Below the pieces are notes generated by a model, which saw only the letters and a list, made by a program, of their open reading frames with translations, was not told the DNA's origin and made no database searches. From the NCBI GenBank assembly GCA_025331565.1, contig JAFREQ010000165.1:930001-994000 (forward strand): DNA of 64,000 nucleotides. The letters run 5' to 3'. Position numbers and translations under genes: made by a program. This DNA is from Holacanthus passer. Lineage: Eukaryota; Chordata; Actinopteri; Pomacanthidae. Position 1 is the stretch's first letter, and each line of letters begins with the position of its first letter. Below are positions 35,801 to 46,678 of the stretch, piece after piece.

Positions 35801-36476
35801 AAATAAAACAGGAAACAACTAAACAAATGACCCAACTCTAACTTGAAGTAAGTTAAAAGACTTAAAAATTCATAACTCAAATCTTTCTGAAATGAACTTT
35901 AATCACCTTACTCCACTTTATTTCAGCTTATTGCCATGAAATTTCAACTTGTCTCAGCTTTTTCTTTCCTTTCCTTTTTTTTTTTTTTATATACAGCATT
36001 TCTGGCTTTTCAACTTTTGATAGTATGGGCAGAACCTTCTCATCTTGGAAACAAAGAAAATGACAGCACATCATCAACTGTTCATTATATGATTGAAAAA
36101 AAAACAATTAAGAAAAAAAATGACAGTACTCACTCACAAAACAAACATTTATAAATGAACTTATGTGCTTAGGATATTCTCACATGACTTATCTGTCCCT
36201 TTAACTACTACAAGAGATGAACACAAGAAAATGCAAAAAACAAAAAAAACAAACAAACAAAAAAAAAAAAAACTAATAAGTAAATGATATGCAAAAAATA
36301 ATCCAGAGATTCAGCACAAAACAAAAAGGAGACAATATGGTATATTCTTGAAGATTTGTGCTTTGTAATGGATATGCAAATAGACTAAAATCACCAGGAA
36401 GCATCATACTAGTTATAGTTATACTACAGTATACAGTACTTATGGATGCACATACATTGGTGCTGATAATTGATAA
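32881..36476. other. intergenic, no gene recognised
   Basis: Between the third ART copy and the first GPCR I see only AT-rich DNA, a run of A-rich sequence (36236-36272), a T-run near 35968-35988, and one dispersed repeat (35430-35850). The open frames here are short and lack family motifs or splice-consistent neighbours. Confidence 0.5.
35430..35850. repeat. dispersed non-autonomous element, CAGGCAGGCAAAGGTCAAA family
   Basis: It begins near CAAGCAGGGGAAACAGGGAA. It contains CAGATTTATTAACAAAATCC-type text, CAGGCAGGCAAAGGTCAAA, CAATCCTAAAGG and TGAGGACATGGTCT, all in the same order as at 10760-11200. It is non-coding. Confidence 0.5.
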
Positions 36477-37310
36477 TTAGAAGCAGTGAAGTTTTCCAGT
36501 CTTGTGGAGGAAGATGAGAGGCTGTATAAACCCAGTTATTATGGCTAAGTTCTTGCAAATGGTTAAGGCACTGATAAACTCCGCAGACTCCAGGCAAAAT
36601 TGCAGTGGAATAACAGCCACATACAAGAAAAAATTAATAGTCATGGAAACCATGATCAAGGAAATGATTTTAAAGGCCCTTCTCTTCGTCGCATTGCTCT
36701 CCTTCTTCTTCTTCTTCTTCTTCTTCTCTGTGACCTTTGTGGCTCCTGGACCAGGGCGTCTTAGAGCCCAGAGGACGGAGAGGCAGCAGAACAGCATTAC
36801 GGAGAAGAACAGTACATTCTGGATGAAAAACCCCAAAAGATACAGAGGGTTTGAAGTGGTGTACCTGAAGTAGATGCAGGAAGCCAAGACAATCAACCAG
36901 GCAACACAGCAGTAGGCCACCCTGTACCTCAGGGGTTTAAATCGAAGAAACAGCATGGGGTGCAGAACCCCGACATAGCACTCGACACACATGAAACACT
37001 GGAAGAGAGGGCGGGCTGTATAATAAAGGCCACATGCGAAGATAAACATATGCAAATAGAAGCGCAGATCTAAGTATACAAAAAGAAAATACCATATGCT
37101 TGCTGAAGAGAAAAACATCTCAGCCATAGCCAGGTTGAGAGAAAAGATGTCTGAGGCCAAATTCTCTCTGGCGCCGGCCAATATCAGCCACATGACATAA
37201 CCATTTAAAGGAAGCGCCAGGATGATGTTGACTAAAACTGAAGCGATGGCTAAAACCACATGAGATTTCTCAAAAGGTGTGAAGGCATCCTCTGCAAAGG
37301 TGGTGTTCAT
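36477..37310 (-). CDS. orphan class A GPCR, DRY-motif variant, 277 aa
   Basis: A single open exon encodes seven hydrophobic segments. It has the N-glycosylation sequon NTT at residue 2, Asn36 in TM1 (LPLNGYVMW), and CVECYVGVLHP at the end of TM3, followed by the loop FKPLRYRV. It ends shortly after TM7. It is a rhodopsin-family receptor with P2Y/delta-group flavour, but I cannot name a ligand. It has three departures from consensus: the DRY Arg is Cys111 (E-C-Y), TM2 has Glu64 where Asp2.50 is usual, and TM7 has QPLIF in place of NPxxY. The third intracellular loop holds eight Lys (196-203) from an (AAG)8 microsatellite. It is related to the receptor at 56.2-57.1 kb (shared KPLRYR and VL.ALKRPxPG). 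It could be a decoy or biased receptor, or decaying. Confidence 0.75.
   Translation of the reverse strand: MNTTFAEDAFTPFEKSHVVLAIASVLVNIILALPLNGYVMWLILAGARENLASDIFSLNLAMAEMFFSSASIWYFLFVYLDLRFYLHMFIFACGLYYTARPLFQCFMCVECYVGVLHPMLFLRFKPLRYRVAYCCVAWLIVLASCIYFRYTTSNPLYLLGFFIQNVLFFSVMLFCCLSVLWALRRPGPGATKVTEKKKKKKKKESNATKRRAFKIISLIMVSMTINFFLYVAVIPLQFCLESAEFISALTICKNLAIITGFIQPLIFLHKTGKLHCF
36702..36725 (-). repeat. coding (AAG)8 microsatellite in the GPCR third intracellular loop
   Basis: Eight perfect CTT units on the plus strand read as eight Lys codons in the minus-strand GPCR, between VTE and ESN. Length changes in steps of three would keep the frame, so alleles with different Lys numbers are likely. 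Confidence 0.9.
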
Positions 37311-37814
37311 GTTGTGACTGGAAAGAAGAGGGAAGTGAAATTGAATGCTTCTTTGATCCGTTTGTTAAGACAAAGAAGAATATATAAGAATGCACAATAA
37401 CGCTTCGTCAACAACAAGCCAAACAGCAATCATTTGCTAGTTCACTGCAATAACGCGCTGTACACAATTCAACAAACTTTGATTCAAACCTGGTATCGAG
37501 ATGAATGGTGTCTGAAGTTCTGGTCAGGCAGCAGTGAAGTGACGATTTGAAGTGACACACAAATAAGCCTTCGAGGCTCTTATTACTGGTGGTGGTACTG
37601 TTGATATATTCAAATACACTACAAAATCAACAGTCGGTAAACAGGCTGCAAAAATGGAAATTTTCAAGAGTCCTACGAATAGAGCTCTCTGCCTATAAAA
37701 CATATGTACAGGCTTTGCCCTCTGCCTGCTGGGATACACCACTGTGGCCCTGCACAGGGTTAGAGACCAGCAGGTCACGTTTCATTTACACATCACATTT
37801 CTCTCCTCTACCCC

Positions 37815-37960
37815 TAGCACTGGTGGAAAGTAACTAAGTACATTTATTCGAGTACTGAACTACAAGTTTGAGGTGCTTTAATGAGTACTTCCTTTATACT
37901 TTAACTCCACTACAGTTCAGAGGCAAATATTGTACTTTTTAATTCAGTTGATTTATTTGA
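37815..37960 (+). mobile_element. teleost GGTGGAAAGTAACTAAGTAC repeat
   Basis: GGTGGAAAGTAACTAAGTAC, then GAGTACTGAACT, GAGGTGCTT, TTTAACTCCACTACAGTTCA and AAATATTGTACTTTTT form a block found in very high copy in percomorph genomes. A partial trace of the start lies near 44970. It supports the assignment to a spiny-rayed fish. Confidence 0.7.
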
Positions 37961-37984
37961 TAACTTTAGTTATTGTTGAGATTA

Positions 37985-38047
37985 TTGTGTTGTTGCAAAT
38001 TTCCCCACTGAGGGATGAATAAAGGTTTGTCTTATCTAATCTTATTA
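37985..38047 (+). mobile_element. LINE/SINE 3' tail
   Basis: AATTTCCCCACTGAGGGATGAATAAAGG followed by TTTGTCTTATCTAATCTTA has the same terminal pattern as at 25788 and 46030. Confidence 0.6.
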
Positions 38048-38424
38048 TTAATACTGAATTTGACCAACAAATAAATCATTATATCAATAACATTTTTAAT
38101 TCACAAGCTACTCTGCAGTATATGTAGTAATAGATTGATGATATATATGGTAATCAAATTTCAGTCAAACCTTAAAATGATAACACACAACATCACACAT
38201 AAATACATCAATAATCACAATCAAATAATATCAAATACAATATTCTTAATATATTTTGATTTGTTATTTTTCTCTAAGAACATGTCTGTTTATTTTATAA
38301 ATATTTATTATGATGTACTGTATTTTTCATTTATTTGCTGATCAACTGGTAATGTCTCAAAAGTTCTTTGTGGAGTTTTTGACCTCTAGTAGCGCTATGG
38401 AGCAGTTCTTTTTATGTGTGCGCC

Positions 38425-38690
38425 ATTTAACATGTAGATTGCTGCCATTTTTCATAACATTACACTCAATGTGTTCACAATAGCAGTTGACGACATTTCT
38501 GTAGTAGTTTGCCGGTCGACTGCATCCAACACCTGTAAGTTTGCATATAGAGCCCTGGCTGTATGTCGTGTCTGTTACATGGAAAACACGACATGCAGTG
38601 TTCTATCTTTGCATCATTTCTCTTGCAAATCATGTGAGCTCAGAGAAGAGAGACTCAACCCCTGGATTTTGTAAGTCAAAAATATCACAA
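38425..38690. repeat. dispersed repeat copy 2 (pair of 29985-30260)
   Basis: It matches the segment near 30 kb over most of its length, including GTAGTAGTTTGC.GGT.GA, TTTGCATATAGAGCC and TCATTTCTCTTGCAAATCAT. The copies have diverged by scattered substitutions and a small indel. Confidence 0.6.
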
Positions 38691-40124
38691 TAGCATGGAA
38701 GACACCATACACAAGTAAAATTTTTATTTAAAATATAATATGAAAGATACTGTCATGTGCCCCTGAGCTCCTCTTGTGTCATGCAAATTGAGTTAAAGGT
38801 CAACTGTCCATTTATTGTTGTTGATGAGAAAGTGATAATATCTAGAGACTGGAGTTCTGCAAGTAATGAAATTGCATTTGTTTGGTGGAGCTTGATGCTG
38901 CTTTTCAACTTGTTGAGTTGTTTAAATTGTTGGTGCAGCTGGTTGAAGGTCGTGAAGAATGTTTTGGGTGCAACAGTGGACGTGTTTATTGAGAGGGTCT
39001 GTTTAACATGTTTATGTTGAGTGTATGAATGTGTAAAGAAAATGCATCCACACTGGTGCCGGAACTGTGGCCTCACAGAAGTGGTTGAGGACTCACAATC
39101 TCCAGGTAGGAGACATTTTATGCCATGCTTTTATGTTAAGTTATGCATAGTATATGTAATTGTAATTTGTAGAAAAAGTCTCTGAAAACGTAAAGAAAAC
39201 CTAAAGTCATGGTCTGTTTAGTAGGTTATAAATAGTTTGTATAAAATCTGAGACCATTTTAATGAAACTTTATAGAAAACAACAAACACTCTCTTACAAA
39301 TAAACAAATTGGACTTCTGATAGTGTCATATAAGAGATGTGAAGAAATAAAGAAAGTATTTTGCATTATACACTATCTGTGAGCGCCATTGCTCATGTTA
39401 TAAACATTTACAATCTGACTTCGGCAGTGAAAAATGTGTTCAGCAGCCTGGTCTTAAGTAATGTGTGTGTCACGACAGGTTTTGTCCCACCTATCCAAGC
39501 TGAGGAAACTGTACAGTAAATGCAGTCAATCATCTATGAACAGATATTTGTTAAAATTCTACAAGGTGTCTTTAACCGCAGAGGCTATGATCAGAAAAAT
39601 AACTAAATTAAACATAGTTAGAAATGAGGCATTAAACACATCTAAAGTTGACATGATCACATTTAATGAGTTGATTTAGAAAATGAAAGTTTGTAACGGC
39701 ATGTAGATTTTTGTTTTTCTACAGCTCATGAACACACAAGCACAAATTAATAGCCATATTTTTGACATGCAAATTTTTTTCAGCCACAATGTGATAATGC
39801 TCATAAAAACACCACAGCTAAATATAGGTCTTCTGTTATTAGGATTAGAGGACTGCATTGTTGCTTGCGGTGTCCTTGTCAAATCATGATATATAACATG
39901 GACTTGCATGAAATAAACACATTGGCACATGTATCTGAAATCATGTACAGTGAGACGTCATGATCATATATTACACAAGCATGTGGTCACAACAAAAGGA
40001 GATTTTTGCAGACAACAGCTTTATATTGTCGTATACAATCAGTATTTAAGACTGACTGGATATAGTACTTGTGAGTTCTGTACCCTTCACAACTGATTTC
40101 CCACAGCTTCCCTTTTTTAAAATC

Positions 40125-43069
40125 TTAGTAAGGCATGTTATTCTGCTTCAGCTGGCAGAGGGTGACAGAGGAGCCCACACCAAAACCAGCATACAAAGGC
40201 TCACTGAACTGAGCTTTGAATCTGTGGATAAGCTCCATCGTCTCTGATATGGAGTAAAAGGCCACGGTGTTGCCAGCATAATCCAGATACACGCCGATTC
40301 GCGTGGCCCTGGGAGCGTCGGGAAGGTCTCGGTCTGTTTTGTTGTGCCAGGCGGAGTAGCCTGAGTCTGAGCAGAGGAGACTCCAAGACTTGTCGTTGTA
40401 GCCCAGCAGGCTGTGTGAATTCTTCCCCTTGCGACTGATGCTCTTGTAGGCCACCCCGATGGAAAACTCCCCACTCCACTCTGCCTCCCAGTAAAATCTG
40501 AAACCAGTCAGAGGCTCTTTGCACAGCACCTGGGAGAAGCCATCGAAGCGTTCTGGGTGATCTGGGTAAAACTGGACGGTTTTCTTCCGTGTGACTCTTT
40601 GGTTGCCATCCGACAGAACCAGCTCTTTATAGACCGTGTTTGGATCGAAGGACATCTTGCAGGAGTCTGAGCAAAGACAGCCGTACAAAATACACATTTC
40701 TTAATGATTTATCTTTAGATGTGTTTTTTTTTAACCCACAATAACAAACGTCTGAATATACCATAGTAATAGATATAAATGCATATTGCTGCTTAGGAAA
40801 AACAAATACGTCCAAGCAGTCACTTTGTTTCTTGCAGTGATCACTTTACTCACATCTTAAGAAGTCTGTCCTGGTTTTCGGCTCCTGAAAATCAACTCTG
40901 GAAGGAACTGTTTGGAAATGAACACATAGGCAAATGTATTTTGTGATAAATTCTGGTGTTTATTTTTAAATAAATCTGAAGTGAATTCCATAATTTGCTA
41001 TATAAATCAAATTGGAGAACACTTTATATCTACATCTTCCTTGCTCTATTCCTGAGAGAAAAAAAATCTATATGATCTACAGTATATTCATGTGTAAAAT
41101 TCTGTATATTACAGCTGACAGACACTTACTTTTGAGTCGTTTGTCTCCATTTCTTGGCAACAGTATGTACACAGGGGTTTCACTAACTGTGAAGATGATA
41201 CAGCATTCGATTACCTGTTACTGGCCTGTTTTACAGTTTCCACAGGATCAAGATATTTAGTCAATATTATCTACTAGACACAAACCTGTCTTGGAAATTT
41301 TGCTCAATTCTTTCTTACAGATGTCGTCCAGATGTTCCTTCATCTCTGTGGCTGTCTTGCTCATCTCTCCAAAGGAGAACTGAGGGTTGATGAGCACTTT
41401 GGGCACCATGGCCTCGGGAGGAACACACAGGGTGGGGAAATTCTATTCAACGAGAAACAGGAGCCCCGTAATCCAGTCAACAAGTCGGGAACACAAACAG
41501 AGAAAAAGCCTCACTTGATCGAAAGCCTTGTGCCTCGATTAACTCAACATTACAGTCATCAATGTTATATTACAAGACAAGCCTGAAGATGTGAATGCTA
41601 ATATTTCTCTCAGCTCTCTAGGATCCTTTCAGCACCTGCAGAAAATGAATGTTGTCCTCTGTTTCGAGGATCTGCCGTAGCTCTGCATCTCTGCGCTGCA
41701 GCTCCAGGATCTCCTGCTCCAGACGGTCCACGTAGCCCTCAGCCTGCGACATCGCTGACTGCATGTTGGCCATGATCATCTGGTTGATTTCGGCCTTCCA
41801 GCGCTCCACTGCCTGCAGCATCTCGTGGAAGGTCTTATCGCTTTCTGCCTGTGCTCGCTGGGCACAACTCTAAAAAGTGAAATCAGTTGAGGTTTCATAA
41901 AAGGGTGCAGTGTGAGATTTAATAATTTATGCACACTGGCATAATGTTGATTTTTTTAATATCTCAGGTGTTGTAGAACTTCCCAAATACACAAAGTCAC
42001 ATTGCATCTTAAAATGTACAGACACAGTCATTCATGTTTAATAAGGCAATGTGTGATCTTACTTTGAGCACATCAACATTATGTTTGAGCTCCTGCAGCT
42101 CCTTCATCCTCTCCTGAATGATGTGCTGGACTTCAGACTGGGTGATCACCAAGACTTTCTGTTGGAAGAACATGACAGTGACAAGAACAAGACATATGTT
42201 TAATCTGTGGCATCATGGGTCATTTTGGATGTAGCTTTGGCAGGAAAGAATTCTTCTGTGCTGCAAAAATGCAACATTCACGAGACTGATAAAAATTCAC
42301 TATTGAATTCACAAGTGACGCACTGCTTAGGAAATTCTTGGGGTTTTTTAAATGAATTTTGTGCAGCTTATTCAGTGCACACGAGCATACAGGGCCCTCA
42401 AATGCTAGAACAAATAGCTGTTTTTGCAGAATTTTTTCTTGCTATGCCCCTGCACATAATGTCACACATACTGACTCACAAACTGCTTAGACTCACTTGT
42501 TTTTCGATACGCTCTTCTTCTGCTGAGGCAATGTTGTGGCTGCGGTGCTCTCTCACAGTGCACAGCACGCAGATACACATCTGGTCAGAGCGACAGAACA
42601 GCTCCAGGCCTTTCTCATGCTGGGGGCAGATCTTCCTGTCCAGGTGGCCCGTCTCATCCACCAGCTTGTGTCTCTTGAAGGTGGACGACTCGTAATGCGG
42701 CTTGACGTGCGTTTCGCAGTAGTAGGCCAAGCACATGAGGCACGACTTGACGGCCTTGTTGCGCCGGCCGACGCAGAAGTCGCAGAAGGATTCCCGGTGC
42801 ATGTAGGGGAAAGGAGTGAGCTCTGGAAGCTGCCGCCGTGGCTCGTGGTTCACGTCGGGCAGGTTGCGTCTCAGCACGGGCCGCGGCGTGAAGGTGGCAC
42901 GGCACTGCGGGCAGCTGTACACACCCATGTGGTCGAACTGGTCCCAGTAGACCTTGATGCACTCCAGGCAGTAGGTATCACCACAGGGGATGGTGACCGG
43001 GTCTCTCAGTGAGTCCACACACAGGGGACAGTAAGCCTCTGGTGGTAAAGGGAAACCAGACTCAGCCAT
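40125..43069 (-). CDS. finTRIM/TRIM25-like E3 ubiquitin ligase (RING, B-box, coiled coil, PRY-SPRY), 570 aa
   Basis: Seven exons (minus): 43069-42497, 42158-42063, 41869-41636, 41442-41286, 41186-41130, 40907-40854, 40666-40125. The sum of 1713 nt closes in frame, and the 96- and 234-nt exons are the sizes typical of TRIM coiled-coil exons. The RING spans residues 14-57 (CPLC, CGDTYCLEC, CPQCR). B-boxes lie at about 96-130 and 148-180 (CPQHEKGLELFC, CVLCTVREHRSHN), followed by a heptad-rich coiled coil to about 325. A PRY-SPRY runs from about 392 (SFDPNTVYKELVLS, VQFYPDHPERF, FYWEAEWSG, RIGVYLDYAGNTVAFYSI). In the RING the usual His of the CGHxxC motif is Asp31, which can still bind zinc. Such TRIMs act as cytosolic E3 ligases, often in antiviral sensing. 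The SPRY supplies target recognition. Confidence 0.9.
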
Positions 43070-45500
43070 GATGATGTTAAATGAGACAAATATGGGACAA
43101 ACTCCGGATCAGAATTAGTCAGTTTGAATGAGAGAGTCCAGGCTCCTGTGATCATCCACCTCCAAACCAGAGACAATGCTGTTCTCTGGTGATATTTAAA
43201 GGGAAGGTTTGTTTCTACTGTAAGCAAACAGGTGATGTCTTCCCACAGCATCTGAGTGAAAGCACCGAAGTCTGCAACTATGATGAGATCTGCTTAACAA
43301 GCGAGTGTTTCAGGTGAACTCACACACAAAGGTCAAGTTATCAGCAAAATAAGAGCAAATGGATAAACTACCCAGAACATGACCGAATACACAAGAATCA
43401 ACAGTTCCCATTGTTGGTAGAGGTGTTGCTGAAAATGAGTTGACCCCTTGACACTGATGTCTGTGTTGATGTTGACATTTTGTATATGTACAAAACAAGG
43501 TTCATCATCATGTCAGCGCAGAGTGTGAACCAGAACACACAAGACTAAGAAATCAATGATTAGTTTCAGGAAGGAGCTCCACTTTCTACTGCTGTTTCAC
43601 ACTGACTTTCCCCCAAAAACCAACATTTATTACAGGCGAGGAGTGAGCGTTCCCAAGTGGGAAAACTTAGTCCTTCACACCCGTCATGTTTCTGTTCGAC
43701 TGAGCAGTGAGTTTCATGATGGTGCATGATGTCAAAACAACTTGTGTTTATCCTGTGAACAAAACACCAGGCGTCACTCTCAGTGTGTGGGCGCCCACAG
43801 GAGAAAACCGAAAACCTGAAAAACAAGGTGAAAACCCTGCCGTGCCAGAGGACAAGGCTGAGACAATAATGAAATAAATATTTTAACTTTAGCTTAATTT
43901 GAAGCCATACATTTTTATCTGTCTAGGTACAATCAAATTGAAAGAATTTGTATGCGTTCTCACTCCTAAATTTTTCATGCTTTTACTGTAAAACATTTAT
44001 CATGAATTTGCTATACTATGCAGTAACAAGTCAACATTTTTTGAGAATAATGAATGGAAAAATACTTAATTTTCATCTACTTTGAAATCTTATATTACAG
44101 TATATGAACACATTTAATCACACTTATACCTACATACTATATATGGTGATATGTTTGATGTCACCAAATTAAAATTTAAATGTCTTTGTAAATAATAATT
44201 AACTGGTTTCATAAATATAAATGAAGATTCTGAGTTTTATTTACACCGGGGTAAAACCGTCTGTTATTATAGGCAATATAACACATGGTAATGAGGGAGT
44301 TTCAGGGAAAGAAAGAAAGGTCGAGTCAGGTTAGGGTGAGATCTGCCCTTGAAACCATGCGTCATATTGTGGACGCTGTATACTAATAATCGGGCCACTG
44401 TCTGCACTTGCCTCTCAGAGAAGAGTTTCCTCCAGTTGATGTGATCACCTATTATTCAAGCTCAGCCCAGTTGCAGTGATTTCCTCTCATCTTCAATTTA
44501 AATGACCTGTTTTTAACACTCAAACTGTAAAAGAGCCATCTGGAACCTCTAAAAAATAACCTTTATAGATGATAGGACCATTAGGCAGTCAATTCATTGA
44601 TGTGAGCACTGACCCCAATTTGATCTGTTAAATTACCCTCAAAAGTCTGAGGCGGATGAATTTATCAGCCACGAGACAACATACTCAACATAATCAGCTT
44701 AACTCTCTTATGGTTTTAATCCCATTCGGTGAAAGACGTCACTGTGATCCTTCTCATGTTCACATTAAATTTAGATTACTGATACTTGTAGATTGTTCAC
44801 TTTCAGTAACTACAATATACAACCCTAATTCCAAAAACATTGTCAAGCTGTGATTAGATGTTTTTGGAGAGTTGCATTTTTAGGTGTCGACCCTCAAGTT
44901 CTAGTAAGAGGCTTCCCCTTCTTGCAAATCTCAGTCTGTCTGCATAGTGATTATCTTCATCCGAGCAATGTGGTGGAAAGTAACATTTTCACACAATTCC
45001 ACTACAATAAGTAACGGTAGAGTATTTTTGACCACTATAGTGCACATATATGATTATCCATACAAAGAGTCCTGCTCTGTATTCCTGGTCTGTTTGATTG
45101 ATAGGAAGCTGTGAGATGGGATAATCCCTCCTGTAATGTGTCAGCTTTGAGTTGTCAGTGTCCTTTGTCCTTTGAAGGGTCGCTCTCATCGTTGTCCAGA
45201 CAAGAGGGCTCTTGTGAGAATGACAGTAAGAGAGAAAGAGACAGAAAGCGAGAGGGTGGGAGAGCAATGGAGGGCGGGCACGACAGACAGCTTAGAGTTT
45301 AGTGTTATAGAGAAAAGGGTGAGAACAGTCAATTTTAGAGGTAATGGGAGGACATGGGTGACAGACGAAATATCAGAAGATATGTAACACAATTGAACAG
45401 AATAATGAGATGAAATAAACAGAATCTTTCTAGTGTGTCCACAGAGGCGAGGAGCTCATCAGACTGAATGAACACAAGAGCGGCTGAGTGCCCATGATGT
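43070..45500. other. intergenic, no gene recognised
   Basis: The TRIM promoter should lie at the left end. I see no further exon. At 44820-44850, ACAACCCTAATTCCAAAAAC is a remnant of the MITE family seen in full at 29231. The rest is AT-rich unassigned DNA. Confidence 0.45.
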
Positions 45501-45509
45501 CAGTGCCTG

Positions 45510-45760
45510 TGCTGGTCGGTCCTCTCTCCCTCCTGCCTCCCTCCTCCCTCCTCCCTCTCTCATCCTCCTGCCTCTCTGTATCTCTCCATCTCTGTCGTCA
45601 ACGTGAGCAAGTCTGGGAGTGGCAGGAAGGAGGAGAGGCAGAGGAGAACGAAGGAGAAAGAGGAGGAGGACGACGAAGAGGTCGAGCGACTGTAAGCGAA
45701 TCAGGGTTTCCTGAATATTTAAGCAGCATCCTTCCATTTACGGCAGCAGGTACGCTTTAC
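45510..45760 (+). promoter_or_regulatory. candidate promoter and non-coding first exon of the TPPP-family gene
   Basis: A long CT-rich tract (45520-45600) turns into a GA-rich tract (45625-45685). Then comes GAATATTTAAGC (a weak TATA-like element near 45714) and, about 30 bp on, CGGCAGCAG|GTACGC, a good splice donor at about 45751. The coding exon at 46679 has an acceptor immediately before its ATG, so an upstream non-coding exon is required. This is the best candidate in the preceding kilobase, but nothing else confirms it. Confidence 0.3.
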
Positions 45761-46017
45761 TCTCGTTTTCAGCATTCGTGTCGTGGTACCTGATCCAACA
45801 CTGAGGACTGTATATTTAACAGTTGCCATAGATAGATCTTGTCTTGGCTCCAGTGATGAGACTTTATGTGGACATTTTTAGATGGAACAGCACATTTTAA
45901 TATTAGATTCTCTTCAACAGATTCAATGTTGTCGCCATTCAGAACTGACACAGTATTTATGTATGTGCTTTTGTGTGGTTGGTGCATAAAGCATACATGA
46001 AAAGTGCATTATGATGC

Positions 46018-46078
46018 ATTTGATTTGATTTGTGAATTTCCCCACTGTGACGAATAAAGGTTTATCTTATCTTGATGT
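46018..46078 (+). mobile_element. LINE/SINE 3' tail
   Basis: GTGAATTTCCCCACTGTGACGAATAAAGG then TTTATCTTATCTTGATG. It lies in the presumed first intron of the TPPP-family gene. Confidence 0.6.
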
Positions 46079-46678
46079 CACTATGTAATAATTATCTTCC
46101 CTTAAATATTGTTTAGATTCTTTTTTATTTCTATTTGGAAATCATGTTTTCAGCTCGCTGTTCATTACCCAACCTAACTGAATGTACATCCTTACTTCCT
46201 TACCTTTCATCAAACAGCAATTAGGTGACTGAGATTGAGTAGAGGAGGAGACGAGAAAGAGAAGGAGCATGTTTGTTCATTCGCTGTAGACTGCACAGTG
46301 GAGCAGCCATTTGGAAACTGAGCTGATTGAATTAAATTGGCGCGAGAGTAGCTTGGTCAACATAATGATGGATGTGAAAGTGTGTGCGAGAGAGAGGGAG
46401 GGAGAACATGTTCACTTAGACTGACCACGATGGCGGCACTTTCTTGGCAGCCGCTCGTCAATTAGCTAATAGAATCATTATGAATTTGCGTGACTTTGAT
46501 TTTCACAAAATGCCCTCACAAGGGAAGCATGTAAATGAGCATCAACCAAATTAAGAATGTTTTGTCATCACTTTTAGACTTGACATATGCTACTACTAAG
46601 CTGATATGTTGAACATAACCAGTATACATGAATGTTGTACACTGACCAGAAATGCATGTATACTGTGTATCTGTCAGT

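Larger units (their letters stand above)
37311..40124. other. intergenic, repeats only
   Basis: It contains a teleost SINE-like element (37815-37960), a LINE tail (37985-38047) and the second copy of a dispersed repeat (38425-38690). I see no credible exon. The 3' UTR of the TRIM gene should enter from the right end, but I could not place its poly(A) site. Confidence 0.45.

Noticed and set aside
42207..42695. 162-codon plus-strand frame
   Set aside because: It overlaps TRIM exon 1 and intron 1 in antisense; no motif.
42536..43012. 158-codon plus-strand frame opposite the TRIM gene
   Set aside because: It is antisense to the GC-rich RING/B-box exon; the minus-strand frame has the domains and splice phases.
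45459..45793. frames on both strands over 45.46-45.79 kb
   Set aside because: They arise from the CT/GA-rich tract and have highly biased composition. Better read as the promoter or first non-coding exon of the TPPP-family gene.
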